Part shown: positions 15,596-23,253 of the stretch, piece after piece
Layout: the number at the start of each line of letters is the position of its first letter
How positions within the stretch are numbered: position 1 is the stretch's first letter
NCBI RefSeq assembly: GCF_018531445.1
Contig: NZ_JAHDTH010000028.1
Span: 1 to 55,549 of the forward strand
DNA length: 55,549 nucleotides
Source: Pseudonocardia lacus
GTDB taxonomy: Bacteria > Actinomycetota > Actinomycetes > Mycobacteriales > Pseudonocardiaceae
Reading direction: 5' to 3'
Notes under the pieces: model-generated
What the model was told of the DNA's origin: nothing
Databases searched by the model: none
Seen by the model: the letters and a program-made list of their open reading frames with translations, nothing else
Position numbers and translations under genes: made by a program

Positions 15596-16018
15596 TTGGA
15601 CGAGAGCCGCGCTCGTGCGGCCGGCCGCGGCGGGGGAGGGGTCCTCGCAGGGCTGGCGTGGTCTCGCAGCGCCAGCGGGCGACGTCGCAGCGCTGGCTGG
15701 GTCGTCGCAGCCCGCCGGCGGGCTGCGACCACAACCCTCGTGCTGCGAGGGCGCCGTAGCACCCCACCCCAGTGCTCCCCTGCCGTCGCGTCGGCGCGCA
15801 CGGCGCAGCGCAGGGGGTGCGCTACGCGCGCCCCGGGCTCGCGCCTGCGGCGCTCACCCACAGCACCCGCTCCGCGGGCACGCCGCACGAGGGTGGCTTT
15901 CGTCCAGCCTGGCCGCACGAGAGTGACTCTCGTCCAACTCGGCGGCGTCGCCAAGGACGAGCAGCGCCGAGCGAGAGTGGCTTCGTCCGACCTGGTCGCA
16001 CGAGCGCGGCTCTCGTCC
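15596..16018. repeat. Cluster of GGACGAGAGYnnCTYTCGTCC-type hairpin repeats
   Basis: The 483-nt space between the convergent soxR and pyruvyl transferase genes holds no gene I can support. It holds five copies of a 20-21-bp imperfect palindrome (centre around ACGAG-n-G-nn-C-n-CTCGT): 15598-15618 (reverse orientation), 15885-15905, 15915-15935, 15969-15987 (one base short) and 15998-16018. Copy 3 is close to a perfect hairpin. The first and last copies match each other in inverted orientation over about 25 nt. The same element recurs twice at 29537-29586. This is a REP-like interspersed repeat sitting at gene 3' ends. Confidence 0.75.
15704..15729. repeat. Perfect 26-bp palindrome in a GTCGCAG-repeat tract
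   Basis: GTCGCAGCCCGCC followed directly by its reverse complement forms a perfect 26-bp palindrome. It lies in a tract (about 15640-15760) with several copies of a second motif of the form YCGCAGSGCYRGC in both orientations, for example near 15664, 15685 and 15704, and a CCCTCG/CGAGGG hairpin at about 15735. It may act as a terminator for either flanking gene. Confidence 0.7.
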
Positions 16019-16052
16019 GATCCCGCCGGTACGCGTGCTCGACGGGGGTGTG

Positions 16053-17177
16053 TCAGGAAGACAGCAGGCGGGGGCGGGCGGACCAGCGGGCCGGCAGGGT
16101 GCGGTCGACCCAGGCGTGCAGGTCCTCGATGGGCGGGCGGGTGCTGATGGAGGACTGCTCGTGCTCGGCCAGGAACGCGGTGGTGCGCTCCTCCCAGCCC
16201 ACGCCGAGGCACGGCACGCCGGCCGCCACGGCGAAGATCAGCGCGTGCAGTCGCAGGCCGAACAGCGCGTCGGACTCGGCGACCACGGCCTTGGCCAGCG
16301 CCGGGGGCAGCTGCGGGCCGAGCACGGGCACCCGGCGGCCCAGCCGCTCGCCCAGCTCGGTGATCAGCACCTCGTCGCGGCGGGGCAGGCCGAGGCCGTA
16401 GTCGGCGTGCGTGCTGATGGCCAGGCCGGCCACCGCGCCGCCGCGGTCGATCCAGCGCCGGGCCAGCGACTCGGCCGCGTCCTGCAGGCAGTCGACCAGG
16501 ATCGGGTTGGGCAGCGCCTTCGGGGCGACCAGCAGCAGCGGCACGGCCGGGTCGACGCCGGCGGCGCTCAGCGCGCGGCGGGCGTCGGCGCTCGGGGCCG
16601 GGGTCAGGCCCATGGCCAGGTCGCCGACGACCGGGGCGACGATCTCGTCGCCGAGGGTGGCGGCCGAGACCTCGTCGCGGACGGTGATGCGCCCGGGCTT
16701 GCGCACCGAGCGGCGCAGCAGGTCGAGCACGCGCTCGGGGGTGCCGGGGTAGACGCCGATGGCGACGTAGGTGATGTCGCGGCCGCGCGCCGTCGCGGCC
16801 CAGACGATCGCCGGCAGCGCCTTGACCAGCGGGGAGGCGCCGGTGCCGAACAGCCCGCCGCCCACCACGGCGATCCCGTCGCACCACTTGAGCGCCTTGA
16901 CGAAGGCGACGCCCTCCATGGCCACGGCGGCGACCTTGTGCAGGGCCTCCACCATGCGCGGGTTGCGCGAGACGACCTTGATCTCGGTGTCCTCGGGCAG
17001 CTCCTGCAGCGTGCGGGCGAGCATGGCCTCGTCGCCGGTGTTGCCGTTGCCGAAGTTGCCGATGATGAGCACCCGCGTCGGCCGTGGCGTGACCGCGTCG
17101 CGGTTGTCCTCGGCGGCGTGCCGCCGACCGAGGTCGGCGAGCTGCTGGCGGATCAGGCTGGAGCGGGGGTCCGTCAT
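16053..17177 (-). CDS. Polysaccharide pyruvyl transferase family protein (CsaB-like)
   Basis: The 374-residue protein matches the polysaccharide pyruvyl transferase family, which adds pyruvate ketals to cell-surface sugars. Residues about 30-50 read VLIIGNFGNGNTGDEAML, the family's first glycine-rich block; VVGGGLFGTG follows, then a second Rossmann-like half with FGLRLHALIFA and GVPCLGVGWEER near the end. There is no signal peptide, so it is probably cytoplasmic at the membrane face. ATG 17177 is chosen because GAGG sits 6-7 nt before it and the conserved region begins soon after. The longer open frame to 17447 is Arg/Pro-rich and not protein-like. Confidence 0.85.
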   Translation of the reverse strand: MTDPRSSLIRQQLADLGRRHAAEDNRDAVTPRPTRVLIIGNFGNGNTGDEAMLARTLQELPEDTEIKVVSRNPRMVEALHKVAAVAMEGVAFVKALKWCDGIAVVGGGLFGTGASPLVKALPAIVWAATARGRDITYVAIGVYPGTPERVLDLLRRSVRKPGRITVRDEVSAATLGDEIVAPVVGDLAMGLTPAPSADARRALSAAGVDPAVPLLLVAPKALPNPILVDCLQDAAESLARRWIDRGGAVAGLAISTHADYGLGLPRRDEVLITELGERLGRRVPVLGPQLPPALAKAVVAESDALFGLRLHALIFAVAAGVPCLGVGWEERTTAFLAEHEQSSISTRPPIEDLHAWVDRTLPARWSARPRLLSS

Positions 17178-17538
17178 CGAGATCCTCGGGTTCGGCGGGC
17201 AACTCTCCATGATCGGCGGCCGGACTGCGGTGGGGAGGTGGCCGCCGTTCACGGGCAGCCTACGGGGTGGGCGCGGGCCGTTCGACAGCGCGTTGCGGGG
17301 TGCGGGCCGGGCCGGGGCAAGATCGGCTGTCGGATCCCGTGGGGCGGCTGCACGCGCACGTGGTGCTGATCTGGGTGCCGCACGGCGCGGACGCCTGAAC
17401 GTCAGCGGACGACGGAGCCCGGACAGGGCAATTTTCCGGAGGAGCACGTACAGCCGAATGGTCTAGGAGCTGGTGTGTCGGGCCGTTCACCGGCGGTGAT
17501 GCCCAGATCCGCGGCCCCTCCGTCCGCTGTACGACCCG
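17178..17538. other. Gene-free stretch upstream of the pyruvyl transferase and lipoprotein genes
   Basis: About 360 nt between divergent genes. I see no supported ORF or RNA gene. A Shine-Dalgarno-like GGAGGAG near 17440 precedes only an ATG-GTC-TAG stub. TCACCG-G-CGGTGA around 17490-17502 is a short palindrome. Confidence 0.5.
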
Positions 17539-17550
17539 TACGATCGGCCG

Positions 17551-18330
17551 GTGATCGACACGCTTGCCGGGCGCCCCGCCCGACCCGGTCGCGCGGGCGT
17601 CGCGCCGACGGCCGTCCCCGCACCGGCGCGCGATCCCCGGCGGGCGTTCGCCGGGGCCGCGCTCGTCCTGCTGGCACTGGGTGTGTCCGCGTGCAGCAGC
17701 GAAGTCGCCGGGCGGGCCGACGCCGCCACGGCCCCCGCGCCCGCCACGTCCGCCCCGCGAACGCCTGCGGCCGAGCCGACGGCGTCGGCCCCGTCGACCG
17801 CGCCGACACTCGCCGAGGCCGCCGAGGGGCTGCGCCCGTTCCTGCTGGTACCCGCCGAGATCGGGCCGGGGTTCACGCAGGGCGAGGAGCCGAAGCCCGA
17901 TCCGCAGGCCCCCGCGTTCTGCGGCGGCCCGGGGGTCGTCGCGCAGTTCCCGGCCGCGGTGCGCGTCGGGGCGGGCTTCACCGGGCCCACCGAGGGGATG
18001 TTCGTCCAGCAGACGGTGAGCGTCTACGGCGACGCCGCGACCGCCCAGGCCGCCTTCCTGGCCAACGAGCAGGGGCTGGCCTGCAGCCAGGGCGAGGCGT
18101 CCGGCTCGCCGGTGGTGATCACCCCCGCCGAGGACCTCGCCGTCGACGTGCCGGCGGACGAGTCGACCGGCTGGCAGATCGGCGGTCAGGGCTTCGACCT
18201 CATCCTGATCGCCGTGCGCTCCGGTGAACTCGTCGTGAACTTCGCGTTCGTCGCCCCGGAAGGGCGGTCGGCGGACCTGCCCGATCCGTTGGCGATCTCA
18301 CGTGCGGGGGTCGAGAAACTCGCCGGTTGA
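17551..18330 (+). CDS. Putative lipoprotein of unknown function
   Basis: The 259-residue protein has an unusually long basic N-terminus (about 32 residues). A hydrophobic segment follows, ending in GVSACSS, a lipobox with the Cys near residue 50. After a Thr/Ala/Pro linker comes a compact domain (about 90-259) with a conserved-looking CGGPGVV and a second Cys in LACSQGE, which could form a disulfide. This suggests a surface-anchored sensor or binding lipoprotein; I cannot name the family. TACGAT at 17539-17544 ends 6 nt before GTG 17551, so it is probably leaderless. It is followed 16 nt later by a phosphatase gene with its own similar promoter. Confidence 0.75.
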   Translation: MIDTLAGRPARPGRAGVAPTAVPAPARDPRRAFAGAALVLLALGVSACSSEVAGRADAATAPAPATSAPRTPAAEPTASAPSTAPTLAEAAEGLRPFLLVPAEIGPGFTQGEEPKPDPQAPAFCGGPGVVAQFPAAVRVGAGFTGPTEGMFVQQTVSVYGDAATAQAAFLANEQGLACSQGEASGSPVVITPAEDLAVDVPADESTGWQIGGQGFDLILIAVRSGELVVNFAFVAPEGRSADLPDPLAISRAGVEKLAG

Positions 18331-18346
18331 GAATTACCGTGGCCGG

Positions 18347-19120
18347 GTGGACACCTCCGTGGACCGATGGCTCACCTTCGAGGGACTCGACAACGTCCGG
18401 GACGTCGGCGGCCTGCCGGTGCGCGGCGGCGGGCGCACCCGCAGCGGCGTGCTGCTGCGCAGCGCGGCGCTGCGCGCCGTCACCGCGACCGACGTCACCA
18501 GGCTCGTCGACGACTTCGGCCTGCGGCTGGTCCTCGACCTGCGCAGCCCCCGCGAGACCGAGGCCGACGGGCCGAGCCCCGTGGCGCGCGCCGGCGTGGA
18601 GACGCTGGAGCTGAACTTCATCGGCGCCAGCCGGGAGATCCTGCCCGAGGCGGGCGACACCACCGACCCGGTCCTGCGCAACTACCTGGGTTACCTGGCC
18701 GACCACCCGGCGAACGTGGCCGAGGGCGTGCGCAGGCTGGCCGCCGAGGACGCCGGTCCCACCCTCGTGCACTGCGCGGCCGGCAAGGACCGCACCGGTG
18801 TGCTGGTCGCGATGGTGCTCGACGCCGTCGGCGTCGAGCGGGAGGCGGTGGTCGAGGACTACGTGCTCTCGGCCACGCAGGTCGAGGCGATCTTCCGGCG
18901 GCGCGCCGAGGTCCTCGGCGAGCCCGTGCCCGACGACATCGACGTGCACAAGCCCCGCGCCGAGGTGATGGTCGCCGTGCTCGACCACCTGGACGCCGAG
19001 TACTCGCGGGTGCCCGGCGGCGTCGGCGCGGACGGCGGCGCGGCGGGCTGGCTGCGCGCCAACGGGTTGTCCGACGCCGACCTGGAGCGCCTGCGCGAGC
19101 ACCTGGTCGCCCCGTCCTGA
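18347..19120 (+). CDS. PtpB-like tyrosine/lipid phosphatase
   Basis: The 257-residue protein is a Tyr_phosphatase3-type enzyme. It starts with GLDNVRDVGGLPVRGGG, has the LDLRSPRE block at about residue 65, and carries the P-loop HCAAGKDRTG with Cys143 as nucleophile and Arg149. The Lys in the P-loop (AGKDR) is characteristic of the Mycobacterium PtpB group, which dephosphorylates Tyr/Ser/Thr and phosphoinositides. There is no signal peptide in the chosen form. TACCGT (18335-18340) lies 6 nt before GTG 18347; the longer upstream start adds an unlikely RGSRNSPVENYRGR stretch that overlaps the lipoprotein end. Confidence 0.9.
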   Translation: MDTSVDRWLTFEGLDNVRDVGGLPVRGGGRTRSGVLLRSAALRAVTATDVTRLVDDFGLRLVLDLRSPRETEADGPSPVARAGVETLELNFIGASREILPEAGDTTDPVLRNYLGYLADHPANVAEGVRRLAAEDAGPTLVHCAAGKDRTGVLVAMVLDAVGVEREAVVEDYVLSATQVEAIFRRRAEVLGEPVPDDIDVHKPRAEVMVAVLDHLDAEYSRVPGGVGADGGAAGWLRANGLSDADLERLREHLVAPS

Positions 19121-19130
19121 TCGCGAGGCG

Positions 19131-19523
19131 TCAGGGCAGCTCTTCGATGGTGACGCTGGTGTCGAGCTTGCGCAGCGAGCCCGGCTCGCCGGTCACCGCG
19201 GGCCAGCCCCGACGCCGGGCGCTGGCCGCGACCTGGCCGGGCACGATGTCGTCGAGCCCGGAGGCGGCCAGCAGCAGCCCGGACTCCAGGGCGGCGGCCG
19301 GGTCGAGTTCGTCGATCACGGTGATGGGCAGGTCGAGCAGCACCTGCAGGGCGGCGTGGTGCTCCGGGCCGAGCAGCGCCCATGCGCGGCCGAGCGCCGC
19401 GCTGGGCACGGCCAGGATGATGTTCTCCTCGACGGCGGCCCAGACCAGCGCGCGGACGTAGACGGGACGGCCGGTGGCGAAGGCCTCGAGCGCGGTGACG
19501 TCGAGGACGCGGCCGCCGATCAC
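19131..19523 (-). CDS. PIN-like domain protein, probable toxin
   Basis: The 130-residue protein begins VLDVTALEAFATG, with an acidic residue at the end of strand 1 as in PIN nucleases. It ends with the arrangement LDDIVPGQVAASARRRGWPAVTGEPG that resembles the last PIN acidic cluster. The middle glutamate expected for VapC toxins is not obvious, so this is a divergent member. It follows a ribbon-helix-helix protein in the same direction, the usual antitoxin-toxin order. GTG 19523 overlaps the stop of an intervening 38-codon ORF as GTGA, indicating translational coupling. Confidence 0.6.
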   Translation of the reverse strand: MIGGRVLDVTALEAFATGRPVYVRALVWAAVEENIILAVPSAALGRAWALLGPEHHAALQVLLDLPITVIDELDPAAALESGLLLAASGLDDIVPGQVAASARRRGWPAVTGEPGSLRKLDTSVTIEELP

Positions 19524-19636
19524 CGGGCCGCCCGGTCGCCGCGGACGGGGGCGGCGGGGACGGCAGCGACGGTGAGGGTGAGAGCGGTGCTGGTGAGAGC
19601 GGTGCTGGTGCGGCGCGGGCCGGGTGCGGCCGCCAT
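19520..19636 (-). CDS. Possible 38-residue coupling ORF between antitoxin and toxin
   Basis: An ATG at 19636 shares one base with the antitoxin stop (TGATG), and this small frame closes with TGA overlapping the toxin GTG. The peptide is Ala/Thr/Pro/Arg-rich and includes an in-frame 15-nt tandem duplication (gagagcggtgctggt on the plus strand, about 19582-19611) encoding STALT twice. It may only relay ribosomes to the toxin start. I recognise no domain. Confidence 0.35.
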   Translation of the reverse strand: MAAAPGPRRTSTALTSTALTLTVAAVPAAPVRGDRAAR

Positions 19637-19863
19637 CAGACGGCGGTCGCCAGCGTCCGGCGGGCCTGGGCCAGCTGCTCGGGCGGTGGCGGCCCGCCGT
19701 ACAGGTCGGCCAGCACCGCGAGCGAGCGCTCCCGCTCCTGGCGGGCGGCCAGCGCCTCGGAGATGTAGGCCGAGACGCTGGCCGCGGTGCCCCGGTGCAC
19801 GGCGCGGCGGGCCTCGGCGACCAGGTCGGCCGGCAGGCTCACCGTGATCCGCTCGGTGCGCAT
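19636..19863 (-). CDS. Ribbon-helix-helix (CopG/ParD-type) putative antitoxin
   Basis: The 75-residue protein begins MRTERITVSLPADLVAEAR, the classic ribbon-helix-helix strand and first helix. A second helix (TAASVSAYISEALAARQ) follows, then a short acidic/aromatic tail that would contact the toxin. Such proteins bind their own promoter as dimers and neutralise the partner. TACTCT at 19870-19875 lies 6 nt before the ATG, so it is probably leaderless. The PIN-like gene lies just downstream, linked by a small ORF. Confidence 0.75.
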   Translation of the reverse strand: MRTERITVSLPADLVAEARRAVHRGTAASVSAYISEALAARQERERSLAVLADLYGGPPPPEQLAQARRTLATAV

Positions 19864-19981
19864 GCCGGCAGAGTAGCGGTCCGGTCACCGCGCAGCGCAC
19901 CGCGATGGCGCGGCGGGGGCGGTGCGCGAGAATCACGGTCCCGACCGCGACACGCGCGCACGACCCCACGGGAGGACACCG

Positions 19982-20512
19982 ATGAAGGCAGCCGAGATCG
20001 TCGGCCTGCTGGCCGAGCCGGAGCGGCTCAAGGTGCTGTCCGCGCTCGCGCTGGGCGCACGCACCCCCGCGGCGGTGGTGGCGGCCACCGGGCTGGGTGC
20101 CCGCGAGGTCGGGCGGGCGCTGCAGAAGCTGCAGGCCGGGGGCCTGGTCGACGGGGCGCTGGCGGTGCGCGTCGAGGTCATCAAGGAGGCCGCGATCGCG
20201 GCCGCCCCGCCCGGCGGGGCCGACCCGGACGTCGCCGACGAGGTCGTGGGCCGGTTCGTGCGCGACGGCCGGTTGCTGTCGATGCCGGCCCAGGACGCCA
20301 AGCGCCGCCAGGTGCTGGAGTTCCTGGTGCAGAGCTTCGAGCCGGGGCGCCGCTTCCCGGAGCGGGAGGTGGACGCCGTGCTGCGGGCGTGGACGGAGGG
20401 CGGCGGGATCGACCACGTCGCCGTGCGCCGCTACCTCGTCGACCACGGCCTGCTGGCCCGCGAGGGCGGCGACTACTGGCGCATCGGCGGCTGGGTCGAC
20501 GTCCGGGCGTGA
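19982..20512 (+). CDS. Helix-turn-helix protein with C-terminal DUF2087 domain
   Basis: Residues 1-60 form an ArsR-like winged helix (AEIVGLLAEPERLKVLSALALG, TPAAVVAATG). After a linker, residues about 105-175 form a DUF2087 domain (LLSMPAQDAKRRQVLEFLVQSFEPGRRFPEREVDAVLR, then a YLVDHGLLARE...YWRIGG end). This architecture is common in actinobacteria and is presumed to be a small transcription factor; the ligand is unknown. GGGAGG sits 6-7 nt upstream of ATG 19982. It is convergent with the following membrane-protein gene and stands alone. Confidence 0.85.
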   Translation: MKAAEIVGLLAEPERLKVLSALALGARTPAAVVAATGLGAREVGRALQKLQAGGLVDGALAVRVEVIKEAAIAAAPPGGADPDVADEVVGRFVRDGRLLSMPAQDAKRRQVLEFLVQSFEPGRRFPEREVDAVLRAWTEGGGIDHVAVRRYLVDHGLLAREGGDYWRIGGWVDVRA

Positions 20513-20518
20513 GCGGGC

Positions 20519-21412
20519 TCAGGAGGGGTCGGAGCCGCGGAACGCGCCCAGCCACAGGCCCAGCGCGGCGGTGAGCGCGGTCGCCGACGCCCAGGTGAGC
20601 ACGCCGCCGCGGTCGACGTAGGTCCACAGCAGCCCCAGGAACGGCGCCGGGACGACGAGCGGGAGGTCGGCGCGCAGCTGGCGCGCCAGCCGGGCCAGCG
20701 CCGCCGACCGCTGCCCGACGGTGTCGTCGGGGCGGCTGGGGTTGTCGGTGCGGTGCCCGCGGGGTTCGACCAGCCGGACGGGACCGGAGGGCACCAGCGG
20801 GTGGTCGCCGTCCGGGCCCGGCACGACGGCGGCCACGACCCGGTCGCGCAGCGGGTCGCCGTGCAGCCGCACGGTCGTCGGGGCGGGCAGCCCGACGAGC
20901 ACCGGGTCGAAGTGCACCGGGATCCAGCGCTGCGGGTTCGACTCGGTCTCCAGGTAGGAGCGCGTCCACAGGCCCTGCTGCCAGCGCACCCGGCGGACCC
21001 GCGCGGTGCGCGCGGGCAGGGCGAAGGCGCGCCTGCGGCTGAGCACCTGCCAGCCCAGCACACCCAGCACGAGCAGGGCGACCACCACGGCCAGCGAGAG
21101 CACGGTGAGCCAGCGGTCGCCGTCGACGAGGACCTCGGCGCCGGGGATCAGCGGCGAACCCGGGTCGGCCGGGTCGAACGCGACCTCGGTGCGGGTGCCC
21201 GGCGCCGGGACCGGGCCGCCCACCGCGACGGCGTCGACCCGCTCGGCGGCGCCCGGCGGGGTCCAGCGCAGTCGCACCGCCGGTGCGTCGCCGCCGTCGA
21301 CCGGTCCTTCGACGACGCCGACGGACCGCCCGGTGGCCGCGCCGATCCGGTCCGCCGTGGCCGCGAACGACACCGCCGCCGTGCCGGCGAGCAGCCCGCA
21401 CACCGCCAGCAC
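20519..21412 (-). CDS. Two-segment membrane protein, DUF3592-like
   Basis: The conserved part has a membrane segment at the very start, a soluble extracytoplasmic domain with DPADPGSPLIPGAEV (typical of DUF3592-like proteins), a second membrane segment (LTVLSLAVVVALLVLGVLG), then a cytoplasmic part with HFDPVL and RLHGDPLRDRV, and a last hydrophobic helix pair. Function unknown. The start is doubtful: GTG 21412 cuts the first membrane segment short. The frame stays open about 75 nt further with membrane-compatible sequence (LRPLRHALLATGLVL) but has no standard start codon. It lies 94 nt after the oligopeptide-binding gene on the same strand. Confidence 0.6.
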   Translation of the reverse strand: MLAVCGLLAGTAAVSFAATADRIGAATGRSVGVVEGPVDGGDAPAVRLRWTPPGAAERVDAVAVGGPVPAPGTRTEVAFDPADPGSPLIPGAEVLVDGDRWLTVLSLAVVVALLVLGVLGWQVLSRRRAFALPARTARVRRVRWQQGLWTRSYLETESNPQRWIPVHFDPVLVGLPAPTTVRLHGDPLRDRVVAAVVPGPDGDHPLVPSGPVRLVEPRGHRTDNPSRPDDTVGQRSAALARLARQLRADLPLVVPAPFLGLLWTYVDRGGVLTWASATALTAALGLWLGAFRGSDPS

Positions 21413-21506
21413 CAGCCCGGTCGCCAGCAGGGCGTGCCGCAGCGGGCGGAGGGCCAGTGGCCCCCCGCCCGCCGCGGTCCTGCCCGATCGCTCGCTCAGC
21501 GACGGC

Positions 21507-23207
21507 TCACTTCGCGAAACCGATCTTGGTGTAGTCGTACTCGGCGAAGCCCTTGGCCCCGAAGTTGACCACGTTGCTCTTCACCGCCCAGGCGTCCGGG
21601 CGCTGGTACTGCAGCAGCGAGTGCCCGAGGTTCCAGATCTCCTGGTCGATCTCGTTGACGATCTCGGCCTGCTTCACCGGGTCCAGCTCGGCGTTGGCCT
21701 GCACCAGCAGCTCGTTGATCTTCTCGTTGCCGATCCGGCCGTAGTTCTGGTCGACCGAGTCCGGCGTGAGCCGGTAGATCCCGCTGGCCGAGCTGATCGG
21801 CGAGGGGGTGCCCAGCCACGAGAAGTGCGTGATGTCGAAGTTGCCGACGTTCACGAACTGCTCGAAGAAGTTGTCCAGCGGCACCGACTCGATGTTCACC
21901 TGGACGCCGATCGCGGCCAGCTGCTGCTGGACGATCTTGGCCTCGGCCTCGCTCACCGCGGTGCCGGTCGGGATGACGTCGCGGATCGCCAGCTGCTGGC
22001 CGTCCTTGGCCCGGACGTTGCCCTGCAGCGTCCAGCCCAGCGCGTCCAGCTCGGACTTGGCCTTCTCCGGGTCGTAGGCGACCACGCCGGAGTGGTCCTC
22101 GTAGCCGGCCTGGCCCTCCACGAACAGGTGGTTACCCAGCGGCTTCGCGTCCGGCACGATCGGGCCGATCTGCGACTGGGTGAGGATGTTGCGGTCGATG
22201 CCCTTCATGATCGCCAGCCGCAGCGCCGGGTCGGCCAGGATCGACGTCGGCGCCCCGTTGAACGTGATGTGCCGGAAGTTCGGGCCCTTCGCGGTGCGGA
22301 TGACGGTGTCGGGCACCTGCTGGGCCCGCTGGAACGTCGACACGCTCGGGCCGATCTCCAGCACGCTCAGCGTGCCGTTGGCGTAGGCCTCGGGCTGGGC
22401 GGAGGAGTCCAGCGCGACGTAGATGATCCGGTCGAGCTTGGCCGGCTGACCCCACCACTTCTCGTTCTTCACCACGGTGACGCGCTTGGCGGTGGTGTCG
22501 ATCTGCTCCAGCTTGAACGGGCCGGCACCGTCCAGCGGGCCGTTGCGCCATCCGTCGTTGAAGACCGCCGGGTCGGACATCGTCTCGCGCGGGTAGAGCG
22601 GCAGGAAGTTGCCCTTCCAGTCGGCGAACTTCGACGCGAAGGTGACCACGACCTCCTGCGGAGTGGCGCCCTGGGCGACCGACTGGATCACGTCGTAGCC
22701 GGTGGTTCCGGATACGGTGTAGGCCGGGTTGGAGCCGTTGAGCGCCTTCCACTGGGCCTCGAAGTCGGTCCAGTCGATCGGGCGCCCGCTGTTCCAGGTC
22801 GCCTCCGGGTTGAGCTTGTAGGTGACGACCTGCGGGTCGGTGCTGGTGAGCTCCGCCGACTCGAGGTAGTTCGGGTCGATCTGGTACTGGCTCTCCGCGT
22901 CGCCCTTCATGATCTCGGGCATGAACGAGTCGAGGATGTTCTTGGCATCCCGCTCGGTGCCGTCGAGCTGGTGGTAGTTGTACTGCGGCGGCAGGCTGGA
23001 GATCGCCCAGAAGAAGTCGCCGCCGTCGCGGACCTGGTCGTACTCGACCGCGTTGATGTCGTTCCCGGCGGCCGGTGGGACCCCACCGGACACGTCACCC
23101 GCGCCGCCGCCGGCACCGGCACCACCGCCTCCGCCACAAGCACTCAACACGAGCGCGGCGGTCGCGACCAGCGCGACCAGCCCTGCTCCCCGACGTGACG
23201 GTCTCAT
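21507..23207 (-). CDS. Oligopeptide ABC transporter substrate-binding lipoprotein (SBP_bac_5, OppA/DppA type)
   Basis: The 566-residue protein has a lipoprotein signal (MRPSRRGAG, hydrophobic core, LVLSACGG with Cys near residue 22) and a poly-Gly linker. A family-5 solute-binding body follows: PEATWNSGRPIDWTDFEAQWKAL, GPFKLEQIDTTAKRVTVVKNEKWWG, and RLAIMKGIDR around the middle. It delivers peptides or similar solutes to the permeases encoded upstream. AGAGGA precedes ATG 23207 by 7-8 nt; an in-frame ATG at 23222 is less well placed. It is the last transporter gene of the operon, 46 nt after the ATPase gene. Confidence 0.92.
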   Translation of the reverse strand: MRPSRRGAGLVALVATAALVLSACGGGGGAGAGGGAGDVSGGVPPAAGNDINAVEYDQVRDGGDFFWAISSLPPQYNYHQLDGTERDAKNILDSFMPEIMKGDAESQYQIDPNYLESAELTSTDPQVVTYKLNPEATWNSGRPIDWTDFEAQWKALNGSNPAYTVSGTTGYDVIQSVAQGATPQEVVVTFASKFADWKGNFLPLYPRETMSDPAVFNDGWRNGPLDGAGPFKLEQIDTTAKRVTVVKNEKWWGQPAKLDRIIYVALDSSAQPEAYANGTLSVLEIGPSVSTFQRAQQVPDTVIRTAKGPNFRHITFNGAPTSILADPALRLAIMKGIDRNILTQSQIGPIVPDAKPLGNHLFVEGQAGYEDHSGVVAYDPEKAKSELDALGWTLQGNVRAKDGQQLAIRDVIPTGTAVSEAEAKIVQQQLAAIGVQVNIESVPLDNFFEQFVNVGNFDITHFSWLGTPSPISSASGIYRLTPDSVDQNYGRIGNEKINELLVQANAELDPVKQAEIVNEIDQEIWNLGHSLLQYQRPDAWAVKSNVVNFGAKGFAEYDYTKIGFAK

Positions 23208-23253
23208 CGGCGTTCCTCTCATCGTTTTCCCGGGGTTGGGGGGTACTTCCGGG

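Noticed and set aside
15596..16018. CRISPR array
   Set aside because: Repeats are palindromic, irregularly spaced, in both orientations and variable, with no unique spacers or cas genes.
16035..17369. Plus-strand 444-codon frame opposite the pyruvyl transferase
   Set aside because: Antisense shadow without motifs; the minus-strand gene has clear family blocks.
17178..17447. N-terminal extension of the pyruvyl transferase to 17447
   Set aside because: Low-complexity Arg/Ala/Pro sequence; a Shine-Dalgarno precedes ATG 17177.
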